Shown here in pieces: positions 1 to 12,644 of a stretch of DNA of 64,000 bases. Both the position numbers and the translations under genes were made by a program. The DNA is from Fallopia convolvulus. Taxonomy: Eukaryota; Streptophyta; Magnoliopsida; Caryophyllales; Polygonaceae. The notes under the pieces were generated by a model. That model was not told the origin of the DNA and did not search any database. It saw only the letters and a list, made by a program, of their open reading frames with translations. The stretch lies in assembly GCA_964016875.1 (NCBI GenBank), contig OZ024730.1, positions 27,939,295 to 28,003,294 of the forward strand, given 5' to 3'. Within the stretch, counting starts at the first letter, position 1. Every line of letters starts with the position of its first letter.

Positions 1-1212
1 CGTCACTCCCGTGGTTGTTAAAGTGATTGTTGTTCCTGTTGTCGTTGCTCCTGTTGTTGTTATTGCCCTTGTAGTCGGCGCCCCGGTCGTGGGCCTGCGT
101 CATGTACGCATCCTTCGCGGCCGGTGCAGCCATTTTTGCCTCCCCCTTAGCCTCGGTCACGATTTCTTTATCGGTCTTCGGCCGCGAGCTCTGGTTGGCG
201 GCGTCTTCGGCGTAAACTTGAGCCGTGATCCGAGCGAATAGGCTTTCATACATCGTCGGGTTTTTAAAAAAGATGCGATTCTTAAAGGCCCCCTGGCAAA
301 GATTGCTCATGAGGACGTCCCGTACTGACGCCTCGTCGATGTGAGCGATTTCCGCGACTGCGGTGGTGAACCTCGTGAAGAAGGCACCCAACGTCTCGCT
401 CTCCCCCTGCTCGATGCCGCGGAGATCCCGCATGTTCTTCTTGCGCTTCCGCGAGCTGTTGAAGTACGCGATGAAGGACTCGCATAGCTGGGAGAACGAG
501 GTCACGGACTCGGGCTTAATGCTAGTGAAACAAGTCATTGTTGCCTTGTCCAATGTGGTTGGGAAGATACGGCAGAAGATGGCGTCGCTATAAGAGTTGG
601 CGTTCATCTGGACGGCGTAGTGTTTCACGTGATCCTCGGGGTCGGTCGTGCCGTCATAGAGACTCATTTGCGGCAAATGGAAACCCTTTGGTATAGGAGC
701 CTCTTGGATCTCGGTCAAAAAGGGGTTACGGTACCCGATCTCGGCAAGCTGGCGGCGAGATTTCGATTTTTCCAGAGGGTGCGCCGCACCCCCCGCTGTT
801 TCGGATATCTCCGCATCTCGCATTCTCGAACGTCGTGAACGAGATCGCGAGATTGCATGGGGTCTCGGGGAGGTCTCTCCATCAACGAGCCATTGGTTGA
901 CGTTTCCCGCCTGGGTCCGTACCCGGGTACGTACTCGGGTACGTATTCGGAGTGAGGTTGTCCCTGAGCAGGTATGGGGACGTATGGGGTTGGATGGCCT
1001 TGCTGATACTGTCCGTAGCTTGAGTAGGGATACTGAACCTGGGGCGTGCCGCCCTGCTCATACCCTTGGAACGGGTAGGGATCCTGGGGGGCATTGTACG
1101 TCCAGCCCGGAGGGACCACGAAGGGGCATCCAGGGTGTCCCGCGGCCATCCACTGCGGGGTCTCAAGCATATTGTCGGGATGTTGGGGAAAGAAGTTGTT
1201 TGGGCAAGCCAT
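1..1212 (-). pseudogene. Ty3/gypsy Gag (partial, frameshifted)
   Basis: This is the N-terminal part of a retrotransposon capsid (Gag) protein that packages element RNA. It runs off the left edge of the window. The start at 1212 opens a Pro/Gln/Tyr-rich leader (MACPNNFFPQHPDN...). The conserved capsid part lies at about 720 down to 200 and includes NPFLTEIQEAPIPKGF, then DGTTDPEDHVKHY, ANSYSDAIFCRIF and TLGAFFTRF, which match the plant Retrotrans_gag family. The leader frame ends with TGA at 715-717 while the capsid frame is a different one, open from about 860 to the edge. A single-base shift therefore lies roughly between 870 and 715. A Lys/Ala/Asn-rich linker (about 200-1) precedes the expected zinc knuckle, which is outside the window. 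The family assignment is firm. Whether the shift is a mutation or an assembly error is open. Confidence 0.85.
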
Positions 1213-1292
1213 TTTGCGGGGTTTGAAGCCAAGGTTTGCACGGATTAGGAAACTTCTTAGGATGAAGAAGTTCCCACAGACGGCGCCAGTGA

Positions 1293-2077
1293 TGAAACCC
1301 GAAATAACAACCCGCTAAAAGACAAGGAACGAAGCTATTACTTTTGATAGTGCAAACACTTGCTTCTTATTTATATCTTTCCTCACACCGGGGTTACAAA
1401 GCCAACGAGGCTCGATGAGTAGTTCAAGAGTTACACTTTGGACCTCCTACAGATTATCGAGATCTCGAGCTAACAAGTCTTCGAGATCTCCTACTTTGCT
1501 AAATGATTCTACCACCTAAGTGTTGCGAGATTGATCTTGAAGCGAGGTGGACTTGAGTGTGTGGAGTCGATTCCTGTGAGATTGTGTAGCGAGGTCTTTA
1601 GTGCAGGCGAGATCTTCGGGTGACTTGAAGTCTTTTTGTGGACTCTTCTTGTTTGTAGCGAGGTCTTTTAACGATGTTTCTACCACGTCGATCTATAACG
1701 AGCAAGACAGTTCTTGATTTAAGATATTTTTCGACGCCTTTCTCTTACGAGGTTCCTCCCTATTCATAGAGGATTGAGGGATTGAGTTTTGGCCAAGGTC
1801 CGATGTAGGACGCCCGAGATTGGGGGTTCCTGATTGGTCCGCAGGTGAGGCAGCGTGTGGTTGGCTGGGTGAGGCGGCATCGGTGAGTGGTCCGCGTGGG
1901 CGGGTCAGTAAGGTCGGTTATGAGGTCTAGGCCTCGCTCCGAGGTCTCCGGGGATCTCGCGGGGTACGAAATTATCTTAAATAAATGAGGGATATGAGAG
2001 TGGGGCTAGGGACCATTCATTCGTATTACATACCCTGGGCCCACCTCTCCCTTTTACTAATTTGGGCATCATCAACA
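1293..2077 (-). repeat. 5' LTR of the left-edge gypsy element
   Basis: On the minus strand this begins TGTTGATGATGCCC at 2077 and ends near ...GGTTTCA at 1293-1299. It is followed within a few bases by the leader TGGCGCCGTCTGTGGGAAC (1270-1288), which is typical of plant Ty3/gypsy elements and lies between LTR and gag. Gag starts 60-80 bases further on. The partner LTR is outside the window, so the exact 3' boundary (1290 or 1293) and the target duplication cannot be checked. Confidence 0.65.
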
Positions 2078-4790
2078 AGGGTACTAATTGTTGATTCAAA
2101 ACAATCTCTTACTAGTCAATATGGATAACTAGGAATAGACATATACACGAAAGCATCACTGAAAATATTCCAAGACATTTTAGCAAAACATGCTCATTGA
2201 GACATTTTATCAAACACTTTGTGGGCAATCAAATAAGCATACGGATTTTAATTCTAGTTTCTATGAAATTTTGTTTCCAATCTCAAAACCAAGAGTACAA
2301 CACATTTCTCCATGATCTCAAGCAACAAAACAAAACTTTGGCCCGAAGGAGACATTTTATCAAACACTTTAGGAATTATTTGAAAGCAACAAATCATCCA
2401 CAAAACAAAACTCTTCTTAAGTATTTTTCATAGCCACTTACCTAAATTCATTGTGCCTTCAATTTGGAGTAAGAGTATGTATCGAACGAAGGGGAGATCG
2501 AGATCGAAAGGGAGATTGAGATCGAAAGAGGGATCGAGATTAATCTCGCACGAGATTAAAGATAAAAGAATAGTAAAATGACAAAATTACCCTTTCAACT
2601 TTAAAAAACAAAGGAGTGTGAGTGTTGATAGCAGCCCATCTAAACCCTTAATCTCACAAAATCAACGGATGAGACTTGTTCTCATTTCTCATGATAAGAA
2701 TAATTCTCACTTGATCCCCAATCTATATAGGTTACAAGGGAAAATATCCACTTGCCTTGACTTGTGTTCGATTTCTTTTTCACATGGTTCGGAGAACGAC
2801 ATACTTAAACGGGTTTGAAACTTCGACCTAGTAATACGAGAGATAACGAGCGTATTTCTATTAAAATTCTTATCTCACTTAATAAACTATTGTTTTCTCT
2901 TATTTTTCCTTTCACTAAGAGAAAATATATAAGCTAAATTATTTTATTTAATAATTTAGGTGGGAGTGATATTCAATAATAATCCTTGATTATTATTATT
3001 ATTTTCTCTTGATTATTATTATTTTCAAATACTTACTAGTAATATTTGTATAATTTAGTTAAAACAATATTGTTTCTCATGCTTTTTTATTAAGTCCATA
3101 GTTGTTAATAACATTATTTTCAAAAGTATTAATAGTGTCTTAAATTGACATGCAAGGTGAAATTAGTTTGTAAAAGTCCTTTTTAACTCACATGCAAATT
3201 CTTTATTCAATTTATTTAATCTCATTCTTGTTCTTATTAAATTATCTTATACAAAATGTCTTACTAATATTATTTCAAAGTTTAAAACAGGTTTAAAAGA
3301 CATGCAAGTCTATTTTCTTTTTTCATAAAGAATCTTGTTTTAATAAATCCCCTTATCTTAAACTTTTTCTTTTATAATAAAACAAAAATATGCCTAAGTT
3401 AACATAATTTTTAAAAATTAGATCTTCCATAGTTACAATCACTTTTATAATCCTTAAAATTATTAGAGTTTATTTTATAGTTTACAAAAATATTTTCCCT
3501 TAAATCTTATGCATGCATGTTTATTTCTTATTAAAAACTATTAACAAGCACTTAAATTTTATAAATCTGATTTTAATGTTCCAAAAACTAATATGGGTAA
3601 AATTTGATTTCAATTAATATTTTGGGCTTTTTTTAAAATTTTCAGCCCAAGGTTAATTAAAAAATTACCAAATAATTATAGGACCACATTCACCTTCTAT
3701 CTTCTTCCTCCTTCTACTAATTTCACGTACAATGAACCCTGGAGAGCTTTAGACGGACGACGACGGATCTGGACGGCTAGTGGTTGCGCTCTTGGTGGTT
3801 GCTGGCGGCGTGCGCGGGTGGTGGGCGGCGGTCTGACATGGCAGTGGTGATCTAATGGTACAAGGCCACCAAATTAGGGTTTTTGGAATTTTTTTTTTAA
3901 AAAAATCAGATTTTAAATGGGGAAAAAAATTCAGAATTGGGCACAATTGAAATCTGGATTTTTAGGGATTAAGAATGGACGGAAATTGCCTTAGAAAGGA
4001 GAGGTTTGAGTGCTCTCTTCCCTTTCTCAAATAGCCTTTTTATAAGGGGAAGAAACTTGTGAAATCTATCTTTGATGATGGAGTTTAGCATTAGATGATG
4101 GCTTTTTCATGGAGTAAAATAAAAATTGGATTGGTTAAAAGATAGGTGGTGCATGAATAGGAATTGGTTGAAGAAGGACGTGGAGTAAGAATGTGATTGA
4201 TTGTATAGCTACTTGCAATAAGGAAGAAAGAAAAGAAATAAAAACATTTTTATTTCTTCCAATATTAGAAAAGTTTGATAGCAAGGTGGGATTGAGGATT
4301 GTTTGGTGTTTAGAAAGTGCAAGTGGTCATTGGTTCAAGTCCCACCTCTTTCTTTAACTTTTTATTTTAGATTTTAATTTAACAAAATTAAATCAAAATA
4401 TTCTTTAAAATTAATTATTTAAATTTTTATTTGCCATCAAGTTAAACTTTTAACCGAGTTTATTATTTTTATTATTATGAAAATCATAATAAAGAATATG
4501 TTGTTATTTTAAAGATATAATTAAAATAAAATTAACCATTTCTTTTTACAAGAAATTCGGTTATTACACTCACCAAGAGAGATCTCAATCACGGGAATGG
4601 AAGGAAAAATTGACAAAGTGTGTGTTCATAGGTAACACTCTCAAAAAAAGTCAGAAGTTCAAGACTAGTTCACTTCTTGGCCTGAGAGCATCCCTTAGTT
4701 CACTAAGGCAGTTGGTTCAAATAAAAAGATACCACCTCCTTAAATACTAAGTCATAAATAACCTATTCAGAATAGTGTGGTGACAAGTTC
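2078..4790. other. AT-rich non-coding region
   Basis: I see no supported gene. The stretch holds a 20-base direct repeat (GAGACATTTTATCAAACACT near 2200 and 2350), a run of GAGATCGA-type short repeats at about 2490-2560, and TTATTA/TTGATTATTATT microrepeats at 2960-3030. A segment from 2816 (TGAAACTTCG) to 4568 (GGTTATTACA) looks LTR-like in composition and ends in TG/CA. The flanking 5-mers (GGGTT and CTCAC) do not match, so I do not call it an LTR. Confidence 0.5.
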
Positions 4791-4930
4791 TGCATTGTTG
4801 GGGATTGTTAGAATTTAATATCTTATAATTCAACAAATGCAAAACTTTGAGATTGTGGAGTACAACTGTGGGCAAAAGGTGGTGTTTTGCTTTTCAAGCA
4901 TTCCCACATTGAGATTTGCCAATAAATATG

Positions 4931-6755
4931 TGTGACACCCTTATACCCTATTACGTATACATTGTAAAACTTATCTCTTATATAAAGAGATAATTCACAT
5001 ATAACAACTATTTTCACATAAGCACATATCAGAAAATAAAAACCATATAAGGTTGCACACACATAGTTCTATGCCATTACTACTCATACTAAAACATCTA
5101 TCACTCTTAACATATATTACAACTCATATGTCTATGATGCAACATGAGGAGGAGAAGGTTGCTTAGAGATTCAGCCGGCCGACCTGTATGAATCTGACCT
5201 CTAATAGAGACACACGTCAGCAAAAACTAGCTGAACCTGAAAAATTATTTTGCGATTTACATGAGTCACATACTCAGTGAATATAAACCATCATCAATTA
5301 TTTCACACAGAGTCAAACATTTAGTCCATATACATATACATACATATCATATATATGTCATATCTGAATTTAATTACTATGCGAATGCAAATGCTGATGT
5401 TTCCGATTCTTTGTTCTGTGAACTGTTCAAGCCTGAATCTTCCCTGTGTTTCCATTACAGACTCTTTTCCATTACCAACCTTTTCTTTCTTTTTTCTTTT
5501 CCATTACCGACTTTTACGCATCTTAGCCCTCATTTGCTCATTTACCATCTCTTAGGCATCTCAGGCCTCATGTACGACCCGTAGGTCTCTTTTGTGTACA
5601 AATTCAGGACAAGAAAGTCACAGGTCCTTTTAATCTCATTGCAATATGATATGCAATCAAATGCATCATGTAACCATATATCATATGCCATCTGTTAACA
5701 TACCTTCTGTGCAAACAACTCTGGAAATTTCAGAGCTATCATATAAAACACATATATCCATATAATCGATATAACACATATCCATATAGCTCATAAAACA
5801 TATATATCCATATAGCTCATATAGAACATATAACACATAGGGTTGAATCTTCAATCTATACTCACTTGTTTAAGGCAGATACTATATTTCTCCCCCTTGA
5901 CTCTGACCACATTCTATTACTTGGGCTCCTATATGTAACCCAATGCAAATTAGACTATTTAATCTTATAAACTCTAACCCCAAATGCAATGAAATGCCAG
6001 TATGCATTATAACTTCTTGTGCAATATTCCAAATCCCTTAAAACTTGACAACAATAAACTATATATATAAAAGAACATTTTTCTAGTTCAAACCCTTCTG
6101 AAAAACTTGATCAAAGTGCTCCCTAATATCATTACAAAGCAAAGCCCTAAAATTACTCTGAAATCTTTACCGAATATAAATCCAATATCGAAAACACCCT
6201 CTGAGAACTATAGATCAGCCGATTTTCAAATCAAAAGCAACTGTAGATCTAGATCTGGAAAAATCAATAAAATCCAAATAAACCATTAACTAGTTAAAAC
6301 TTACCAAATCACACTTATACTTCGAGATTAAAACCCGATAGAAGAAATCTTGGACCAAATCCAACAAAAACACAAATTCAAAAACACCGAATTTATTTCT
6401 TCATTATCAAGCACTCTCTGTAGCTTTTTTTTTGTCTTATCTTCATGCTTTAGAAAGCATGCAAAGTTCCACATATGTATTTAAAGCATAGTAAGTCGAC
6501 AACAATATCACGACGTCGGCTAATTTTTTTCCAAAATTGCAATTTTCACCCTCAAATCTCCTTTACTACAAACTTTACCCTGAAATAATTATTAATTAAT
6601 TTTTTGTTAAAAACTTTTTAAAATATAATAAACTTAATTCGAAAATAAATATTCCTTAAAAAAACTCACTATATATCAGGCCGATATTCTATGCATATGC
6701 TATTACTCTTATATGAATGCAAAATGACGTATGCACTTTGGTTAGGGATGTTACA
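4931..6755 (-). repeat. 3' LTR of the nested gypsy element
   Basis: This is the downstream LTR in element orientation, 1825 bp. It pairs with 9144-11000. It contains CATATATCCATATAG short repeats (about 5745-5830) that occur in more copies in the partner, which explains part of the length difference. Confidence 0.9.
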
Positions 6756-9120
6756 TTTCTCCTCCTCTATAAGAATTTTGTCCTCAAAATTCACTATCTC
6801 TTCATATGACTTTCTCATCTTATCCTTAGTTTCACAAGTCGTTTCATCTATACCATGATTCTTCCAAATTACTTTCAGAATCTCCCTCTGTAACTGTTTG
6901 ATACTATAATCTGCTATCATGATTGATTCCTCTATGAAGCTTTGATTTTCTGCAAGTTGTACTTCTGAATCCTTTAACACATGTGATGGATCAGATCAAT
7001 ATTGTAGTAACATACTAACATGGAAAAATCATGAATCTGAGCTAATTCTGAAGATACTGCTAATCTGTATGCCAAACATCAATATGCCATCCTATATAAC
7101 AAATGGCGTATCTTTACCTTGTTGAACTCGTTCAATAAATTCCGTCAACTTTCTATCTCTTACTTGTGCATCTTTAGTTTTCTATCTCAGAACTGGACGA
7201 ATCTCAAAAGTAACAATCAGTACTCTATCTATGTCAAATTGTAATCTATCATTTAGACCTCGCAAATCAATCAAATCTAACACTGAAGTCACGTGCATAT
7301 CTTCCATCATACCATTAGACTTTTGACTCAAAGCATCTGCTACAACATTGGCCTTTTCCGGATGATACTCGATTGTACAATCATAATCTTTCAGTAGTTC
7401 TATCTAGCACCTCTGTCTTCTGGCTCATCAAATATTTCAAACTCTTATGATATGTAAAGATATAGAATGTTTCTCCATATAGATAATGTCTGTCAGATCT
7501 TTAGGGCAATTACTACTGATGCCAACTCTAAATCATGTACAAGATAAGAAACTTCATGTGGTCGTAACTGTCGTGATGCATAAGAAATTACTTTTCCATT
7601 CAACATCAAAACACAACTAAGACCCTGATATGAAGCATCAGTGTAAACAACAAACCCTCATGTACCTGTAGGAATTGTCAGTATTGGGGCTGTAGTTAGA
7701 CGGTACTTTAACTCATCCAAGCTCTATTGGCATGCATCATTCCAGTGGAATGGAGCATTCTTCCGCAACAATTTAGTGAGTGGTGCAGCTATAATAGAGA
7801 ATCCTTCAACGAATCGTCTGTAGTATCCAGCCATCCCAAGAAAACTAGGAACTTCTGTAACTGTAGTTGGTGCTTTCCAATTTACCACCGCTTCAACCTT
7901 TTTAGGATCAACCTCTATACCTCTTCCAAATACTATGTGTCCTAAGGATACCACATGATCCAACCAGAATTAACACTTACTCAATTTAGCATACAATTGT
8001 TTTTCTCTCAAGACTTGTAGCACAGTACGCAAATGATCAACATGCTCAGCTATACTCCACGAATATACCAATATATCATGAATAATGATGATCACAAATC
8101 TTCTTAGAGAAGATTGAAATACTTTGTTCATCAAAGCCATAGATTTTGCTGGTGCATTAGTCAAACTAAATAGAATTATCGGAAACTCATAATGCCCAAA
8201 TCGAATTCTGAATGTTGTCCTGCTAATGTCATCTTTAGCTATCTTTAACTGATGATATCCTGACCGAATGTCTATCTTTGAAAATACCTTTGCACACCGA
8301 AGTTGATCAAATAAATCATCTATTCTTGGCAATGGATATTTGTTCTTCACTATCACTTGATTCAACTTTTTGTAATCTGTGCACAGTCATAAGATACACT
8401 AGCCCTAATGAATACTTTGTCCAACAAATCTTGTAGCTGTTTCTTCAGTTCCTGTAACTCTAGAAGAGCCATCCAATATGGAAGAATAGAAATCGGTGAA
8501 GTACCTGACATTAATTTCATAGTAAACTCTATCTCTCTATCAGTTGGCAATCTTGGAAGATCTTTTGGAAACACATCTAGAAAATCTTTAACAACTGAAT
8601 ATCTGCAACCTCATCACATTCAATTGTATTGTCTCTAACATGGGCCAGATATGCCTCACATACCTCTCTGATCATGCGAAAAGCCGCTATTGCAGATATT
8701 AGGCAAGTGGGTACCATTTGTCTATTACCATAGAAAATCACTCTAGATTTCCCAAGCGAGTCTATCACTACCTCTTTGGTATAATAATCCACTTTATCAT
8801 GGTGTCTTGACAACCATTCATATCCAATATAATATCAAACTCGTATAGGAATAGCAAAATCGGATCAACCGGTAACTCTACTGTATCCACTCGTATTACA
8901 CATTCTCAATATATTGTATGTACCTTTACCATTTCCTTTGCACTTCCTCTTCTTATGGTTCATGTATATGAAATGTATGTTAATGTAATGCTATATGAGA
9001 TGCTCTTATAGACTGATATGACACGGCTGAACCTTCTCACCTTTATGCATCATGCTCATGAATGCAATTCTAATATCAATTACATATGCTTATGAATGCA
9101 TGCCCTTAAAGAATCATATC
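6756..9120 (-). pseudogene. Gypsy pol remnant (PR-RT-RH, chromodomain tail)
   Basis: Reading the minus strand from 9120 down: a protease tail near 8860-8770 (FDIILDMN, consensus DVILGMDWL), then the RT start at 8574 (FPKDLPRLPTDREIEF). The segment that should hold the first RT palm motif is missing between IRASVSYDC (about 8410) and VKNKYPLPRIDDLFDQL (8350). RT continues to 7970 with a decayed catalytic box (IIIIHDILVYS where FIDDILVYS is expected). Next come the RT thumb and RNase H junction (GYYRRFVEGFS, 7724-7963) and a decayed RNase H to about 7050. Integrase is absent. The last part (6756-6980) matches the end of chromovirus pol, including VIWKNHGIDETT and NFEDKIL. Many frameshifts and stops rule out function. 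Confidence 0.88.
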
Positions 9121-9123
9121 CCT

Positions 9124-9135
9124 GCTCTGATACCA
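9124..9135 (-). promoter_or_regulatory. Primer binding site, initiator tRNA-Met type
   Basis: The minus strand reads TGGTATCAGAGC eight bases inside the 5' LTR end. This 12-mer is the standard complement of the plant initiator tRNA-Met 3' end and fixes the orientation of the element. Confidence 0.9.
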
Positions 9136-9143
9136 AAACTAAA

Positions 9144-11000
9144 TGTGACACCCTTATACCCTATGACCTATACTTTGTAAAACTCATCTCTTATATAATG
9201 AGATAATTCACATATAGCAACTATTTTCACATAAGCACATATCAGAAAATAACAACCATATAAGGTTGCACACACACACATTTCTATGCCATTACTACTC
9301 ATACTAAAACATCTATCACTCTTAACTTATATTACAACTCATTTGTCTATGATGCAAAATGAGGAGGAGAAGGTTGCTTAGAGCTTCAGTCGGCTGACCT
9401 GTATGAATGTGACCTCTAACAGAGACACACGTCAGCAAAAACTAGTTGAACCTGAAAAATTATTTTGCGATTTACATGAGTCACATACTCAATGAATATA
9501 AACCATCATCAATTATTTCACACAGAGTCAAACATTTAGTCCATATACATATACATACATATCATATATATGTCATATCTGAATTTAATTACTATGCGAA
9601 TGCAAATGCTGATGTTTCTGATTCTTTATTCTGTGAACTGTTCAAGCCTGAATCTGCCACGAGTTTCCATTACAGACTCTTTTCCATTACCAACCTTTTC
9701 TTTCTTTTTTCTTTTCCATTACCGACTTTTAGGCATCTTAGGCCTCATTTGCTCATTTACCATATCTTAGGCATCTCATGCCACATGTACGACCCGTAGG
9801 TCTCTTTTGTATACAAATTCAGGGCAAGACAGTCACAGGTCCTTTTAATCTCATTGCAATATGATATGCAATCAATTGCATCATATAACCATATATCATA
9901 TGCCATCTGTTAACATACCTTATGTGCAAACAACTCTGGAAATTTCAGAGCTATCATATAAAACACATATATCCATATAATCCATATAACACATATATCC
10001 ATATAGCTCATAAAACATATATATCCATATAGCTCATAAAACATATATATCCATATAGCTCATATAGAACATATAACACATAGGGTTGAATCTCCTGTCT
10101 ATACTCATATGTTTAAGGCAGATACTATATTTCTCCCCCTTGACTCTGACCACGGTCTATTACTTGGGCTTCTATATGTAACCCAATGCAAATTAGGCTA
10201 TTTACTCTTATAAACTCTAACCCCAAATGCAATGAAATGCCAGTATGCATTATAACTTCTTGTGCAATATTCCAAATCCCTTAAAACTTGACAACAATAA
10301 ACTATATACATAAAAGAACATTTTTCTAGTTCAAACCTTTCTGAAAAACTTGATCAAAGGGTTCCCTAATATCATTACAAAGCAAAGTCCTAAAATTACT
10401 CTGAAATCTTTTACCGAATATAAATACGATATCGAAAACACCCTCTGAGAACTATAGATCAACCGATTTTCAAATCAAAAGCAATTGTAGATCTAGATCT
10501 GGAAAAATCAATAAAATCCAAATAAACCATTAACTAATTAAAACTTACCAAATCATACTTGTACTTCGAGATTAAAACCTGATAAAAGAAATCTTAGACC
10601 AGATCCAACAAAAACACAAATTCAAAAACACCGAATTTATTTCTTCATTTCTCAAGCACTCTCTGTAGCTTTTTTTTTTGTCTTATCTTCATGCTTTAGA
10701 AAGCATGCAAAGTTCCACACATGTATTTAAAGCAGAGTAAGTCGGTAGCAATATCACGAAGTCGGCTAATTTTTTTCCAAAATTGCAGTTTTCACCCTCA
10801 AATCTTCTTTACTATAAACTTTACCCTGAAATAATTATTAATTATTTTTTGTTAAAAATTTTTTAAAATATAATAAACTTAATTCTAAAATAAATATTAC
10901 TTTTAAAACCTCACTATATATCAGGCCGATATTCTATGCATATACTATTACTCTTATATGAATGCAAAATGACGTATGCACTTTGGTCGGGGATGTTACA
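9144..11000 (-). repeat. 5' LTR of the nested gypsy element
   Basis: 1857 bp, direct repeat of 4931-6755. It should contain the element promoter (U3) toward 11000 and lies next to the primer binding site at its low-coordinate end. Confidence 0.9.
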
Positions 11001-11588
11001 ATATGACTAGTTATAAAGATCAGTGTACACCACTAATTAGAGAACAAAGAGAGGAATGCCCCCTCGCGCGCATTGCCGCCGCCGTCCGGCTCGGCTCGTG
11101 TTCGTGACACATGCGTGGTGTGGTGCTCCTTAAATTCTCCGATTTATTAAAATTGTTTTTAGATTATATCAAACGTTCTTATTCGTTCAGTTTTAACTGC
11201 TCGGATTTCATGGGATAATGGGTGAGTGCAGATCGTGGAAAGGTTGTACATTCAGTTCTATTTATTTCCACGAGTTTGTTGCTTCTCAGAATATCCTAAA
11301 TCTCTTCTTCTCTCTGTTTTCTAAAACACAAAAGCTATCTTGTACCTCTCTTCAAACTGTTCTGAACTTCCATTCCCAATTCCTCTTATCTGAGTACACG
11401 GGTTCGGGGAAAGCTACGCTTAATCCTTGGGGGACGAACGCTCATTCAGATTTGTATCGGTGTCCGGGCGTTTTGTTTCTAACGTAGTGGAATATACCAC
11501 GACGCAGTAACACAACAAAACTCCCTTGGCCTACATTTATTACTAACGTTTATTTGCCTTGCAGAAATTTAATTTTATTCTTACAACA

Positions 11589-12644
11589 AGGCCAATTGAT
11601 CATAGTTGCCATTTGTCGTCACTCACTATATTCGCCTTTGTCGTCGCTCGCTTGTCATAGCCGCCCTCTGTCGTTGCTTGCCTAACCAGTTTCCAATGGA
11701 CTTCCGACGCCACCATCCTAGTTACAACCACCATGCCCTCGATGTCAAATTGTTGTGACCTGATTTGACGTTTATGTTTATGGTAACTTATCAAGACAAT
11801 TTGGATTAGTTGATGGTATTTGCGTTTATGTTGTCAAACATCTTCTATGTATATAAAGTTGAAATTGTGTTAGTTCATAAGGTAGTTCATCATGGACTAA
11901 AATGGTGGGAGGAGATAACGGAGGATGAGAGCTTTAATGGTGAGAGGAGGATAATTAGAGCTCGAGCTCGATCGTTGGTCAAAAATGGCGTTTGAAGCTT
12001 TCGTATTTCTTTCAAGAAGAATAAGATTCATGTACAGTCAAGCCAACCAAGCTTTGTAAATGGGAAAGTTACCTGATATTGTGCGAATTTGTTAAAAAAA
12101 ACAAGGGGCAAAAGGGTCATTTAACGCTTTTTAACGAAAAAAGAGAAGGATCTGTAGGTTGGGTGGTCCTCCGCAAAGAAAAAGCATTCAGTGGGTGTAT
12201 CCAAAAAATATCAAATTTAGCGGGCAAATTTTTGCAAAAGTGCATATTTAGCACGTGTTCAAACACAAAAACCTCAAACAATAATCCAAAGGTTTGCTCC
12301 CGTACATCACCTTCGTTTGCTCCAACTCTTCTCAGGCAGCTGACTTGTTTTACACTTGGCTTTGGCTTTGTTTCTAACTATTGCAGAGCACTGACGACAA
12401 GCCTGAAGTCCCACCATTCTCAACGGAAGCATACTATTCAGATTTGTTGAAAAACGAGTTCTCTAATAGAATCCCTTTCCAAAAAAAAAAAGTATGAAAT
12501 GTTGTTTTGCTTTTCTCACATATTTAATCTTCCACATAAGACATGCATAAGGCTACATTTTCGTAGCATTCTTTCCGGGCCCAGATAGTAGCTGTATATA
12601 TGCACACACATTATACATCTAAATGATGTTTAAACATACCAAAG
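11589..12644. other. Intergenic DNA 3' of the CRTISO2-like gene
   Basis: No intact gene. A stretch at about 11595-11740 is rich in CGTCGC/TGTCGTCG triplet-like repeats. An exon-like piece at 12387-12480 is listed separately. The 3' untranslated region of the CRTISO2-like gene should lie just below 12645, but I see no exact AATAAA on the minus strand there. Confidence 0.4.
12387..12480 (+). pseudogene. Exon-like gene fragment, unknown parent
   Basis: A splice-acceptor-like pyrimidine tract ending TATTGCAG (12379-12386) is followed by an open frame reading STDDKPEVPPFSTEAYYSDL and onward to NRIPF, after which it enters a poly-A tract. The composition (acidic/Pro start, then Tyr/Leu/Lys-rich) looks like real coding sequence rather than chance. 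No start codon, donor or neighbouring exon is visible. I do not recognise the parent gene. It may be a retro- or transposon-derived fragment. Confidence 0.35.

Larger units (their letters stand above)
4931..11000 (-). mobile_element. Ty3/gypsy retrotransposon, internally deleted
   Basis: Two long direct repeats (4931-6755 and 9144-11000) enclose 2.4 kb of degraded pol. On the minus strand each LTR starts TGTAACATCC and ends GGGTGTCACA. The element is bounded by a perfect 5 bp duplication ATATG (4926-4930 and 11001-11005). A primer binding site matching initiator tRNA-Met (TGGTATCAGAGC) sits just inside the 5' LTR and a purine tract GAGGAGGAGAAA just outside the 3' LTR. Gag and integrase are missing. 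The remaining RT and a chromodomain-like tail suggest a chromovirus of the Tekay/Del type. LTRs differ by many substitutions and a 32 bp length difference, so the insertion is old. Confidence 0.93.
4796..11588 (+). repeat. Copia-like LTR, split by a nested gypsy element
   Basis: Two flanks of the nested gypsy element read as one LTR of about 720 bp. The left part is 4796-4930 (starts TGTTGGGGATTGTTAG) and the right part is 11006-11588 (ends CTTACAACA). The termini form a 5 bp inverted repeat TGTTG/CAACA. The right part carries composition common in plant copia LTRs, including TTTGTATCGG and a pyrimidine-rich TTGCCTTGCAG near the end. No matching 5 bp target duplication flanks it (TGCAT and AGGCC) and no primer binding site follows. 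It is therefore a solo LTR that lost its duplication, or one end of a deleted element. Confidence 0.4.

Noticed and set aside
2816..4568. Possible LTR starting TGAAACTTCG and ending TTATTACA
   Set aside because: Flanking 5-mers do not match and no partner, primer site or purine tract is visible.
5261..5584. Matching open frames at 5261-5584 and 9446-9799
   Set aside because: They are the same sequence in the two gypsy LTRs and on the strand opposite to the element. Not genes.
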